Shown: piece after piece, positions 43,584 through 52,981 of the stretch | How the letters are laid out: each line of letters starts with the position of its first letter | Numbering within the stretch: position 1 is the first letter of the stretch | Assembly (NCBI GenBank): GCA_012038135.1 | Contig: JAAVJQ010000003.1 | Coordinates: 186,001 to 250,000 of the forward strand | Source: Salinimicrobium nanhaiense | GTDB lineage: Bacteria > Bacteroidota > Bacteroidia > Flavobacteriales > Flavobacteriaceae | Reading direction: 5' to 3' | Length of the DNA stretch: 64,000 bases | Position numbers and translations under genes: made by a program | Notes under the pieces: generated by a model | What the model was told of the DNA's origin: nothing | The model's input: the letters and a program-made list of their open reading frames with translations, nothing else | The model's database searches: none

Positions 43584-44627
43584 CTAGCTAACTTCTGAAT
43601 AATGAATGGTTGGAAGGGCTCGAAGGGTCTGAGCTGCTTGTTCTGCAGTGATATCCCGTTGTGGTCCGGCAAACATCTCATAACCCACCATGAATTTTTT
43701 CACAGAAGCCGAGCGTAATAAGGGTGGGTAGAAGGACATGTGAAAATGCCATTCGGGATATTCATTGCCGTCGGTGGGCGCTTGATGAATTCCCGAAGAA
43801 TATGGAAAGGAGATATTGAAAAGGTTATCATACATAATGGTTTGCTTTTTAATGATCTCTGCAAAAGCACGTTCTTCCTCTTCACTGAGCTGTCCGATAT
43901 GTTGAAGCTGTTTTTTTGGAACGATCATCACCTCATAAGGCCATACTGCCCAATAGGGAACCAGAGACACAAAATGCTCGTTTTGCAAAAGTAATCTCTC
44001 TTGAAGTTCCAGCTCTTGCTGGATGTATTGTGTTAGCAAGCCTGATTTGTTATTGTCCCAATAATCTTTTTGGTGTCTGGTCTTCTTTAGTATTTCTGTT
44101 GGAATCGAAAACTGGGACCAGATCTGACCGTGTGGATGAGGGTTGCTACATCCCATAACATCTCCTTTGTTCTCAAAGATCTGCACGTAATTGATATCTC
44201 CCTTTTTTCCGAGTTCCAGATATTCCTTTTTCCACGTTTGAATTACTTTGGTTATGGCTTCAACATCCATAAGTGGAAGGGTCTTCGAATGGTCAGGAGA
44301 GAAGCACACGACCTTACACACACCTTTTTCAGTTTCAGCGATGAGGAGCCCATTGATTTTTTGAAGGGTTGGGCTATCGCGTAGCAGAGCCGAAAAATCG
44401 TTGACAAAACTATAAGGTTCGGTGTATGGAGGATTTATGGTTCCATTAGATCGGGTATTACCAGGACAGAGGTAGCAGGAGGGATCGTAGGATTTATTTT
44501 TTTCCACTACAGGCTTTTCTGTCTTGCCTTGCCAGGGTCTTTTAGTTCGGTGCGGGGAAACAAGAATCCATTCCCCGGTTAGTATATTATATCTTCGGTG
44601 GGGTAGATTATTAAATTCTTGTTCCAT
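43584..44627 (-). CDS. galT: Galactose-1-phosphate uridylyltransferase
   Basis: This 347-residue cytosolic enzyme of the Leloir pathway exchanges UMP between UDP-glucose and galactose-1-phosphate. The active-site motif GCSNPHPHGQIW has the nucleophile His166 (HPH 164-166). A Cys51-Cys54 pair (SCYLCPGN) and later His residues fit the structural zinc site. Other family blocks: RRYNILTGEWILVSPHRTKR, YVQIFENKGDVMG, LVPYWAVWPYEVMIVPK and PEWHFHMSFYPPLLRS. It lies 41 bp after galK in the same direction, so the two form one operon read away from the regulator. Confidence 0.96.
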   Translation of the reverse strand: MEQEFNNLPHRRYNILTGEWILVSPHRTKRPWQGKTEKPVVEKNKSYDPSCYLCPGNTRSNGTINPPYTEPYSFVNDFSALLRDSPTLQKINGLLIAETEKGVCKVVCFSPDHSKTLPLMDVEAITKVIQTWKKEYLELGKKGDINYVQIFENKGDVMGCSNPHPHGQIWSQFSIPTEILKKTRHQKDYWDNNKSGLLTQYIQQELELQERLLLQNEHFVSLVPYWAVWPYEVMIVPKKQLQHIGQLSEEEERAFAEIIKKQTIMYDNLFNISFPYSSGIHQAPTDGNEYPEWHFHMSFYPPLLRSASVKKFMVGYEMFAGPQRDITAEQAAQTLRALPTIHYSEVS

Positions 44628-44668
44628 CTTTGCTTATCTTTTAATTAGAGAATTTTTTTAAGTTGCTT

Positions 44669-45841
44669 TTATTGACTTCCTCTCTCATTTGAAACTACTG
44701 TACCCTCACTGGGTACTACGATTATGGCATCCAGATCGATGTGGAACATTTCCTTGTAGGAAGTCGAAACCTCTTTCACGTAAGCATCAATCCTATCCAC
44801 TTCGATAATATTGATCGTGCAGCCTCCAAAACCGCCTCCCATCATCCTGGAACCATAAATGAAATCTTTGGAACGAGAATGGTCTACCAGGTAGTCCAAT
44901 TCCCTGCAGCTCACCTCGTAGTGATTTTGCAAACCTTCGTGAGACTGGTACATCAGCTTGCCAAATTCGTTCAGATCACCTCTTTTAATGGCCTGGGTAG
45001 CTTTGAGGACCCTCTCATTTTCCTCCAATACGTAACGGCTCCGTTGATAGATCTTTGGAGATAACTCCTCTTTAAATTCTTCGAGCATGGATAGGTTTAC
45101 ATCCCGCAAGGATATCACTTGTGGATAAGTCAGCTGAATGATACGAACAGCTTCTTCACATTCCTGACGTCTGGTGTTGTATTCGCCATCGGCCAGGTTA
45201 TGAGCCACATTCGTATTAAGCAATAATATCTTGCAATTCTTGAAATCTGCGGGTATAAATTCTGCATGGAGATTTTGACAATCCAAAAGAATGAGGTGGT
45301 CTTTCCTGCTCATCACCGAGGCATACTGATCCATGATTCCACAGTTGGAGCCTACAAAATTATTTTCTGCATCCTGGGAGAGTTTCACAAGGTCCATATC
45401 CTGCAACCCGAGTTCGAATAAGGCATTGAGTCCGGCTGCCAAACCACATTCTAAAGCTGCAGAAGAGCTAATGCCTGCCCCTATAGGTAATTCGCTATTG
45501 ATAATGCAATCAAAACCTTCAAGTTTTTTACCTCGCTTCTGAATCTCATCTATTACTCCTAAAATATAATTACTCCAGGAAGATTTGCCAGGCGCAAGAT
45601 TGGAAAGACTAAATTCCACATGCTTCTGGAAGGTCCTGCTATACACCCTGCAGGTATTCAGAGTTTGATTTTTTCTAAGTTCGAAATAGATCTTCCGGTC
45701 AATAGCAGTAGGGAGTACAAATCCTTGATTGTAATCAGTATGCTCTCCAATAAGGTTGATTCTGCCAGGAGAAGCAACTTGGATTTCGCTGGAAAAATTT
45801 TCAATGAATTGAGGAGGATAGTGGCTGTTTTCTTTCTTCAA
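44669..45841 (-). CDS. galK: Galactokinase
   Basis: This 390-residue GHMP kinase phosphorylates galactose at C1. Motif 1 PGRINLIGEHTDYNQGFVLP (residues 25-44, with the galactose-binding Glu33, His34 and Asp36) is the galactokinase signature. Motif 2 is PIGAGISSSAALE (about 115-128) and motif 3 is MMGGGFGGCTI. Length is normal. It is the first gene of a galK-galT operon, divergent from the Nudix-type regulator, with a candidate operator (45875-45885) in the shared 107-bp promoter region. No galE or araBAD genes are in the element; those functions must come from the chromosome. Confidence 0.96.
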   Translation of the reverse strand: MKKENSHYPPQFIENFSSEIQVASPGRINLIGEHTDYNQGFVLPTAIDRKIYFELRKNQTLNTCRVYSRTFQKHVEFSLSNLAPGKSSWSNYILGVIDEIQKRGKKLEGFDCIINSELPIGAGISSSAALECGLAAGLNALFELGLQDMDLVKLSQDAENNFVGSNCGIMDQYASVMSRKDHLILLDCQNLHAEFIPADFKNCKILLLNTNVAHNLADGEYNTRRQECEEAVRIIQLTYPQVISLRDVNLSMLEEFKEELSPKIYQRSRYVLEENERVLKATQAIKRGDLNEFGKLMYQSHEGLQNHYEVSCRELDYLVDHSRSKDFIYGSRMMGGGFGGCTINIIEVDRIDAYVKEVSTSYKEMFHIDLDAIIVVPSEGTVVSNERGSQ

Positions 45842-45874
45842 AATTCAGGTTTTATTCTGGTAAAGATAATAAAC

Positions 45875-45928
45875 GTAAATTATACCTTAATTTTAAATTC
45901 TTAAAAATAAGCTGTTTTTATATATTTG
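45875..45928. promoter_or_regulatory. Divergent galK / regulator promoter region with candidate operator
   Basis: GTAAATTATAC at 45875-45885 is one of four similar dyads in the PUL. It would lie within the galK promoter on the minus strand (a TATCTTTA-like -7 box is near 45860). TATATTTG at 45921-45928 fits the -7 box of the regulator gene, 20 bp before its ATG. Confidence 0.45.
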
Positions 45929-45948
45929 ATCGAAATTCAAAACCACAG

Positions 45949-46653
45949 ATGACAAATTTTACGAAGGACTTTTATATTCAGAAGGACAGGATGTATGTAG
46001 CTACAGATTGTATCATCTTTGGTTTTGATTCCGGAAAGTTGAAACTCCTGATCTTCAAACGCAGAATTAAACCCTATCTGGGGGAATGGTCCTTGATCGG
46101 GAGTTTCGTGAAATTGAACGAAGACGTCAGTCACGCAGCCAAAAGGGTGCTCCACGAAATTACCGGGCTTGACAATGTATTTATGGAGGAGCTGAAAAGT
46201 TACGGCGCTGCGGAACGGGATCCTGGATTCCGGGTAGTATCCATAGGACAATACGCCTTGATCAGAATAAGTGAATATGACAAGGAGCTCGTGGCAAAAC
46301 ACGGGGCACATTGGTATGATCTTGAGGAGTTGCCTGATCTTGTCCTGGACCACAACCAGATGGTAAAGGATGCTCTGGAACGTATAAAACGAAAAGCCAA
46401 ATATAAACCTATTGGTTTTGAGCTGCTTCCCGAGAAATTTACCATCCCTCAACTTCAGCAACTATATGAGGCCATTTACCAAAAGGAATTAGATTCCAGG
46501 AATTTCCGCAAAAAGGTTCTTTCCTTAAAAGTTTTGGTAAAATTGGAAGAGAAAGATAAGACGAGTTCTAAGCGAGGGGCCTATCTTTATAAATTCGACG
46601 ATCATACTTACCAGCAACTACTTCAATCGGGATATAACTTCGAGCTATCTTAA
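45949..46653 (+). CDS. Nudix-type transcriptional regulator (NrtR/AraR-like)
   Basis: This 234-residue protein has a Nudix-like domain (about 12-140) whose catalytic box is degenerate: GSFVKLNEDVSHAAKRVLHE then ITGL, lacking the REVxxE metal-binding Glu pattern. It is followed by a winged-helix domain (about 150-230, FTIPQLQQLYEAIYQKELDS, RNFRKKVLSL). That is the architecture of NrtR-type regulators and of AraR of Bacteroides, which bind a sugar or nucleotide-like effector in the dead Nudix pocket. It should control the divergent galK-galT operon and probably the symporter and susC genes. Effector (galactose, arabinose or a phosphate ester) is unknown. Confidence 0.88.
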   Translation: MTNFTKDFYIQKDRMYVATDCIIFGFDSGKLKLLIFKRRIKPYLGEWSLIGSFVKLNEDVSHAAKRVLHEITGLDNVFMEELKSYGAAERDPGFRVVSIGQYALIRISEYDKELVAKHGAHWYDLEELPDLVLDHNQMVKDALERIKRKAKYKPIGFELLPEKFTIPQLQQLYEAIYQKELDSRNFRKKVLSLKVLVKLEEKDKTSSKRGAYLYKFDDHTYQQLLQSGYNFELS

Positions 46654-47075
46654 ATTTTGAAAGAATTATTGTTTTTTTAAATGACTTCCTATTTTCCACC
46701 TCGGATAAGACAAATTAAACATTTTTTTGCGTAAACTTCATAATTGTAAATTTTACATTATTAATAAGTTCTGTAGAATTTATTAACGTCGGGTTGACGG
46801 CAGTTTAACACTATTTAGGGGCTCCCGACACCGGGAAAGCAGCTCTTTTTTACGTTCATGTATGTAAATTCTTGAAAATAAGCCCATTGAAAATTATATT
46901 CAATAAAAGTAATTTTTACATTTATTCTTTCTTTTTTTTAAATTTTATTTTAGATTTACTTTTCTCTTAAATAAATATTAATGATCAAAATTATTTCGAT
47001 TTATTTTTTGGACTTTTTTCGAAAACGATGTAGTTCTGACCTTAATGTTATTGTTCAATTAAATCCAAGCTAATT
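46654..47075 (+). promoter_or_regulatory. susC upstream region with two candidate operators
   Basis: This 422-bp AT-rich region holds TGTAAATTTTACA at 46745-46757 (perfect dyad with a one-base centre) and GTAATTTTTAC at 46909-46919, both matching the dyads before galK and the symporter. A GC-rich hairpin CCCGACACCGGG lies at 46827-46838, followed by a T run near 46848, which could attenuate transcription. A clear -33/-7 pair was not singled out. Confidence 0.45.
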
Positions 47076-50000
47076 ATGCCACCAAAAATTACGGTATTTC
47101 TGCAGAGAATTCCTTTACTTTTTCTCTGTCTTATTCTCTCTGGCAACACCTTGTTTGCCCGAGACGGTTTTTCGCTTAGCAACGAAGAACAATTAGAGTC
47201 ACAGTCCATAGTTCGGGGAAAGGTTATTTCCGAAAGTGATGGACTACCCTTGCCTGGTGTTACGGTTCAGGTCAAAGGAACAAATATTGGAGTGGTGACC
47301 AATTTCGATGGGACCTATGAAATTGAGGTGGTATCACCCGACGCTGTTTTAGAATTCTCCTATGTAGGTTTTAAGACTCAGGAGGTCGAAGTAGCAGGTC
47401 AGTCTACCATTGACATCACCTTGGTAGAGGATGTTTCTCTACTCAATGAAGTGGTTGTGGTAGGTTACGGAACCCAGCAGAAGGAAGATCTTACCAGTGC
47501 CATTTCTGTAGTAGCTGCCGAACAAATCTCTAAAAGACAGAGTACTACCGTGGCGGAAAGTCTTCAGGGACTAGCCTCAGGAGTTACGGTAAGAGGTGGC
47601 GGACAGCCCGGACAGGAAGCCAAAATAGAAATTCGGGGACTTAAGAACCTTCAGAATGCCAACCCATTATATGTCATTGATGGGTTAGTGACTTCTGCAA
47701 ACAGGGACTTTAACCCCAATGATATCGAATCCATCCAAATATTAAAGGATGCGGCTGCTGCTGCCATCTACGGATCTCGAGCCGCCAATGGGGTGATCAT
47801 CATCACTACAAAGAATGGAAAGGACGGACCTATGGAGGTCAATGTGTCCTCCAAGGTTAGTTTTACGGAGATGCCCCGTTATGATCTTGCTGGTCAGGAA
47901 GAATTCGTAAGGCTAAATAATATGGCCTATGATAATGCAGGAATTCCAAGACAGGATTTGGATCTCACTGTAAATACAGATTGGCAGGAAGAGGTTTTCA
48001 GAACCGGCTTTATACAGGATCAGAATGTTAGTTTCTCCGGAGGAGGAAATAACTCTTCTTATTTCGTATCCGGAAATTACTTCGGAAATAAAGGAACCGT
48101 GATTTCAACAGAGTTTGACAGGGTATCCTTCAGGGTGAATTCGCAAGGGGAAAAGGGAATTTTCAGTCTAGGAGAAAATCTGGCACTGAGCAACTCCAAG
48201 TCTAATGACATTGGTGCCCCAGAGGCCATGCGGGGTAATCCTATGATCGATGTGATTCGTTTATTCCCCACCATCCCAGTATATGATGAAAATAATCCAG
48301 GAGGTTATGGGTATGGAAAATCAGGAGTGGCTAACACATTTGCCGCTAACCCTGTCGCCATTGCCAATCTTATTGACCAACAGAATGAGAATTTCCGTAT
48401 CCGTGGAAACGTTTGGGCGGAACTAGAACCGTGGTCCTTCTTAAAATACAGATTGAATGTAGGATACGAAACCAGTTTTGATAATTATTTCTATTTGAGA
48501 AAAGCAGGAAGCTGGACTTTAAACCAACCGGTAGAGGAAACAAGAACCGAACAGAATAGAGCACAATTTCAAACCCAACTTATAGAAAATACCTTGACCT
48601 TTCAAGAGGAGTTTGGAAAGCATAATGTTTCTCTATTAGTAGGGAATACCTATCAAAAGGATATCTATGAACAAATCAATGGCTCAAAAAGGAATTTGCT
48701 GGTGAATTCAGCGGGGGGATATTTTGATGTACTTGATCTAGGAGATCAGCCTCAGGTTGGTGGTTTTAGAAATGAAGCAAGCTTACTTTCATATTTAGGA
48801 AGATTAGAATATAATTTTGATGATCGCTATTTATTGAATGCGGTGCTAAGAAGAGATGGATCTTCAAGATTTAGCGATGAGCACAAATGGGGGAATTTCC
48901 CTTCCTTGTCCGTAGCCTGGCGTTTGAGCAACGAATCTTTCTTTGAGTCCAATCTCATCGATGACCTTAAGCTTCGTGCAAGTTATGGAGAACTTGGAAG
49001 TGGTAATATCGGGAATTATGAATACCTAGGATTTATTAATACTTTCGGAGCCATTGTCATGGGGCGTGATCAGACTCTTCTTCCGTCTGCGACTCAGGTT
49101 CGTCTGGCTAACTCGCAGCTGAGATGGGAAGTGCTAAAACAAACCAATTTCGGTGTGGATCTGTCCATGTATAATAACCGAATAGGTCTTACGGCTGATT
49201 ATTTTATCGCACGTACCGAAGATGTACTCTTCGGATTCCCGATCCTGCTTTCCACAGGGAACGATGGTGGAAATCCAATCTCTAATGCAGCTACTGTTGA
49301 GAATAGAGGATTTGAATTTGAATTGTCCTATAGAGATACCAAAGGAGATTTTGAATATAATGCCTCCTTGAATTTCACTAAGTTAACCAATGAACTGGTT
49401 TCTTTAGGATCTGGCCTTAATGAAAGCATTCAGGGCAATACGATCACCACAGCTGGACAACCAGTAGGGATGTGGTATGTTCTTCAAACGGACGGTTTAT
49501 TCCAGAGCGAAGAGGAAATCCAGAGCTATACCAGTTCAGATGGAACGGTGATCATGCCCGGAGCACAGCCGGGTGACATCAGGTTTAAGGATGTGAATGA
49601 TGATGGAGAGATCACCAATGAGGATAGAGCTGTGGTAGGAAGTCCATGGCCTGACTTCGAAATGGGACTCAATGGAAACGCCAGTTATAAAGGATTCGAC
49701 TTCTCGATGAACTGGATCGGTTCTTTCGGAGCTACCGTATATAATGGATTCAGAAGTATTATCGATCGTTTTGATGACGATAGTAACTATAGAGCAGGTA
49801 TCCAACCTTGGACCCCTGAGAATCCAAATACAGATTTCCCAAGAGTGGTAAAAGCAAGTACCTTGAACGCAAGAGGAGATTCTGACAGATGGTTGGAAGA
49901 CGGAACCTTCGTAAGACTAAAATACATTGGAGTAGGGTATAATTTACCTGAAGACATCATCGAGAGGATCGGGATGGAAAATGTGAGATTTAGCCTTTCC

Positions 50001-50141
50001 GCACAGAATATCTTGACCTTCACAGAATATGGGGGACTAGATCCTGAATTCAGTAATGGAAACATCTTCCAAAGAGGGGTGGACTTCGGTTCGTTCCCAA
50101 ATCTGGAGACTTATTCTATAGGTTTAGATTTAAGATTTTAA
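47076..50141 (+). CDS. susC: SusC/RagA family TonB-linked outer-membrane transporter
   Basis: This 1021-residue outer-membrane oligosaccharide importer has a signal peptide (IPLLFLCLILSGNTLFA), a CarboxyD_2 domain (about 46-120: VRGKVISESDGLPLPGVTVQ, TNFDGTYEIEV), the TonB box region and plug (about 125-240: NEVVVVGYGTQQKEDLTSAI, NPLYVIDGL, KDAAAAAIYGSRAANGVIII) and a barrel ending in GLDLRF. It works with the next-door SusD to bring long oligosaccharides into the periplasm. It starts the catabolic operon, with a 422-bp regulated upstream region. SusC sequence does not by itself tell the glycan. Confidence 0.96.
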   Translation: MPPKITVFLQRIPLLFLCLILSGNTLFARDGFSLSNEEQLESQSIVRGKVISESDGLPLPGVTVQVKGTNIGVVTNFDGTYEIEVVSPDAVLEFSYVGFKTQEVEVAGQSTIDITLVEDVSLLNEVVVVGYGTQQKEDLTSAISVVAAEQISKRQSTTVAESLQGLASGVTVRGGGQPGQEAKIEIRGLKNLQNANPLYVIDGLVTSANRDFNPNDIESIQILKDAAAAAIYGSRAANGVIIITTKNGKDGPMEVNVSSKVSFTEMPRYDLAGQEEFVRLNNMAYDNAGIPRQDLDLTVNTDWQEEVFRTGFIQDQNVSFSGGGNNSSYFVSGNYFGNKGTVISTEFDRVSFRVNSQGEKGIFSLGENLALSNSKSNDIGAPEAMRGNPMIDVIRLFPTIPVYDENNPGGYGYGKSGVANTFAANPVAIANLIDQQNENFRIRGNVWAELEPWSFLKYRLNVGYETSFDNYFYLRKAGSWTLNQPVEETRTEQNRAQFQTQLIENTLTFQEEFGKHNVSLLVGNTYQKDIYEQINGSKRNLLVNSAGGYFDVLDLGDQPQVGGFRNEASLLSYLGRLEYNFDDRYLLNAVLRRDGSSRFSDEHKWGNFPSLSVAWRLSNESFFESNLIDDLKLRASYGELGSGNIGNYEYLGFINTFGAIVMGRDQTLLPSATQVRLANSQLRWEVLKQTNFGVDLSMYNNRIGLTADYFIARTEDVLFGFPILLSTGNDGGNPISNAATVENRGFEFELSYRDTKGDFEYNASLNFTKLTNELVSLGSGLNESIQGNTITTAGQPVGMWYVLQTDGLFQSEEEIQSYTSSDGTVIMPGAQPGDIRFKDVNDDGEITNEDRAVVGSPWPDFEMGLNGNASYKGFDFSMNWIGSFGATVYNGFRSIIDRFDDDSNYRAGIQPWTPENPNTDFPRVVKASTLNARGDSDRWLEDGTFVRLKYIGVGYNLPEDIIERIGMENVRFSLSAQNILTFTEYGGLDPEFSNGNIFQRGVDFGSFPNLETYSIGLDLRF

Positions 50142-50159
50142 ATAAAAAAAATAAGGATA

Positions 50160-51692
50160 ATGAAAAACTTACTTTTTAAAATAGCATTTCTCTTGATCTT
50201 CGGAGGCCTGATGATCTCTTGTCAAGAAGAAGAACTTGACCTGGACAATCCAAATGCACTGACCACAGAGCAGTTTTGGAAAAGCGAAAGAGATGCACAA
50301 TTGGGGATAAACTCCGTTTATGCCATGTTTTACAAGGATGGTTCCTTCCAGAGATGGATGTACTTCCGATTAGACCTTACTTCAGATGAAGGTTTTAGTC
50401 AAAGCCCTTGGGTGGAACTGGCGGATTGGACTAGGTTCCAATATATCAATTATAATTTCTGGGAGGGCAATGTGGTAACCTGGCGCGATACCTATAAGGC
50501 GATATTCAGAGCCAATCAGGTATTGGCCAATGTCCCTGATATTGAATTTGAAAATCCACAGGATAAGAGCAGGATCCTTGCAGAGGCCAAATTCCTAAGG
50601 GCGCTTCATTATTATTATGCAGCCTTATTATGGGAGGATGTGCCCCTAGTATTGGAGCCATCTGAACCAGGGGATCTTCATCAACAAGTTTCTGTAGAAG
50701 AAATTTGGGCTCAAGTGGAAAAGGATCTTAATGAGGCCTTTACCGATCTCCCTGTTACATGGGATGCAGATCAAGTAGGTCGGGCAACCAAAGGGGCGGC
50801 TAAAGCCATGCTTGCCAAGACCTATATGCAGCAGCACAAATGGGAACCTGCCAAAGATGCTTTAGAATATCTGGTTATCGGAGAGGGTGCTAATTATAGC
50901 CTTGTAGATAATTACAAAGATAACTTTACACACTACAACGAGAATAATGAGGAGTCTGTCTTCGAAATTCAGTTTGGGGACCAAAGAAGAGGAGGAACCG
51001 GAGAAGGAGCCAATGCAGCAGTATCTTCAACTCGCGCTCAGTTCTTTGCACCCAGAGGAATCGGCTGGTCTGATGGACAGGCCAGATTTTGGCAGATCGA
51101 TCTTTTCAAAGAGGAGGCCACGGTGGATGGAAACCTTGATCCTAGATTACAACATTCCTTTTTCTATCCTGAATTGGAGGAGGACTTTGGAGACCTGACC
51201 TATGGCAGATCCTGGGAATGGGGTGAAGATGAGGCCTGGTTTAGAAAAGGAGCCAGAGACTATTATCGCAACAATGAAGATTATTATTCAGAGGTCAATT
51301 ACCGATTGATCCGTTATGCGGATATCTTATTGAGATATGCGGAGGTATTAAATGAACTAGGTAATACGGCTGAAGCCTATCAATATGTGGATATGGTTAG
51401 AGCACGTTCGAACATGGCCCCACTGGCCGAAGCCTATCCGTCTATCGGGAATGATCAGGATGCATTTTTGGAGCGCTTAAAAATAGAAAGGGTGCTTGAG
51501 CTTTCTGGCGAGAGTGTTCGTTGGGGAGACTTGAAGCGATGGGGAGATCTAGAAAGTCAGGCTGCAGTAGATCAAATTGCGGAAAGAGATCCAGACTTCA
51601 ACAATTTTGAAGTAGGAAAGCATCATAGACTTCCTATTCCATTAAGTGATGTACAGAATAACCCTAACCTGGACCAGCATCCTGAATATTAA
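50160..51692 (+). CDS. susD: SusD/RagB family surface glycan-binding lipoprotein
   Basis: This 510-residue lipoprotein has lipobox GGLMISC followed by an acidic QEEELD surface-export tract. SusD family landmarks are ALTTEQFWKSERDAQLGINS, the TPR-like helices (AEAKFLRALHYYYAALLWED, AKAMLAKTYMQQHKWEPA), NYRLIRYADILLRYAEVLNE and the C-terminal HHRLPIPLSDVQNNPNLDQ. It sits as the lid over the SusC barrel and captures the glycan. Spacing to susC is 18 bp. The next gene's start is 67 bp downstream. Confidence 0.96.
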   Translation: MKNLLFKIAFLLIFGGLMISCQEEELDLDNPNALTTEQFWKSERDAQLGINSVYAMFYKDGSFQRWMYFRLDLTSDEGFSQSPWVELADWTRFQYINYNFWEGNVVTWRDTYKAIFRANQVLANVPDIEFENPQDKSRILAEAKFLRALHYYYAALLWEDVPLVLEPSEPGDLHQQVSVEEIWAQVEKDLNEAFTDLPVTWDADQVGRATKGAAKAMLAKTYMQQHKWEPAKDALEYLVIGEGANYSLVDNYKDNFTHYNENNEESVFEIQFGDQRRGGTGEGANAAVSSTRAQFFAPRGIGWSDGQARFWQIDLFKEEATVDGNLDPRLQHSFFYPELEEDFGDLTYGRSWEWGEDEAWFRKGARDYYRNNEDYYSEVNYRLIRYADILLRYAEVLNELGNTAEAYQYVDMVRARSNMAPLAEAYPSIGNDQDAFLERLKIERVLELSGESVRWGDLKRWGDLESQAAVDQIAERDPDFNNFEVGKHHRLPIPLSDVQNNPNLDQHPEY

Positions 51693-51759
51693 TTCTGAAA
51701 TCCCTGAAGCAATCGAATTAGCTGTTTCAGGGATTTTTTATTTCCTAAACTTAAAAAAA

Positions 51760-52938
51760 GTGAAAAAAACCCAATTTTTTCTATCGATTCTGAGTGTTAT
51801 GATTTTTATCAGCTGTGTTGATAAACCAAAACAGAACCAGGAGACAGCGGAAGCCACAGCTGTGGAAACTCCAGAGGCCCGAGAGACCTGGAACAAGGAA
51901 AAAGCCAATACTTGGTACGAACAGCAACCTTGGTTGGTGGGAGCTAATTTTAATCCTAGCACGGCCATTAATCAACTTGAGATGTGGCAGGAGGAAACCT
52001 TTGATCCCCAAACCATAGACAAAGAACTCGGGTGGGCAAAAGATATTGGGATGAATACTATGAGGGTTTATCTTCATGACCTATTGCATCAGGAGGATCC
52101 AAAAGGACTTTATGAGCGTTTGGACGCCTATTTGGCCATTGCAGACAAACATGGGATAAAGACGATGTTCGTTCTTTTTGATTCGTGCTGGGATCCTTTC
52201 CCGGTTTCCGGAGAGCAGCGCGATCCAAAACCACATGTACATAATTCTGGTTGGGTTCAGAGTCCAGGACAGAAAGCCTTGCAGGACAGTACCCAGTATC
52301 CTCGTTTAAGACGATACGTGACCGAAACGGTTGCTCAGTTTAAGGATGACGACCGGATCCTTGCCTGGGATATCTGGAACGAGCCTGATAATATGACCGG
52401 ACCCTCATATGAGGATGTAGAGATTCCGAATAAAGTGGAACTGGTTTATCCTCTTCTGGAAGATGCATTTTCCTGGGCAAGGGACGCCAATCCCAGCCAA
52501 CCTCTTACATCAGGAGTTTGGATGGGAGATTGGAGCAGCCATGAAGAAATGGAACCCATTCACAAGCTGCAGCTCGAACAATCGGATATCATAACCTTCC
52601 ATAATTATGACGATCCTGCCGAATTTGAAAAAAGAATTGAGTGGTTAAAACGCTACGAGCGTCCTATACTTTGTACAGAATATATGGCACGACCCAATGG
52701 CAGCACCTTTGAAGGATTCTTGCCGATCGCCAAGGAGCACCAAATAGGCATGTATAATTGGGGGTTTGTCAATGGGAAATCCCAGACCATATACCCGTGG
52801 GATAGCTGGACCAAGGAATATACAGCAGAGCCTGAATTATGGTTCCACGATATCTTTAGGAAAGACGGGACTCCATACAAGGAAGAAGAAGTAGCACTTA
52901 TTAAGAAGCTAAACACTGAAGCATCGGCAACTAATTAA
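51760..52938 (+). CDS. GH5-like clan-A glycoside hydrolase, lipoprotein
   Basis: I choose GTG 51760 because it gives a lipoprotein signal (FFLSILSVMIFISC); an earlier ATG at 51646 inside susD would not. The ~392-residue product has a (beta/alpha)8 fold: NTMRVYLHDLL, IADKHGIKTMFVLFD, acid/base Glu208 in WDIWNEPDN and nucleophile Glu307 in ILCTEYMARPNGS, then YNWGFVNGKSQT. It is a retaining hydrolase of clan A, usually annotated as cellulase-like or xylanase-like. It is a clear paralogue of the protein at 55128-56195. The linkage cut is unknown, but the PUL context favours a beta-galactan or arabinogalactan-type backbone. Confidence 0.82.
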   Translation: MKKTQFFLSILSVMIFISCVDKPKQNQETAEATAVETPEARETWNKEKANTWYEQQPWLVGANFNPSTAINQLEMWQEETFDPQTIDKELGWAKDIGMNTMRVYLHDLLHQEDPKGLYERLDAYLAIADKHGIKTMFVLFDSCWDPFPVSGEQRDPKPHVHNSGWVQSPGQKALQDSTQYPRLRRYVTETVAQFKDDDRILAWDIWNEPDNMTGPSYEDVEIPNKVELVYPLLEDAFSWARDANPSQPLTSGVWMGDWSSHEEMEPIHKLQLEQSDIITFHNYDDPAEFEKRIEWLKRYERPILCTEYMARPNGSTFEGFLPIAKEHQIGMYNWGFVNGKSQTIYPWDSWTKEYTAEPELWFHDIFRKDGTPYKEEEVALIKKLNTEASATN

Positions 52939-52981
52939 GGGCTGCATTTATGCTGTTCATTTAATCTTAAATTCATTCCCT

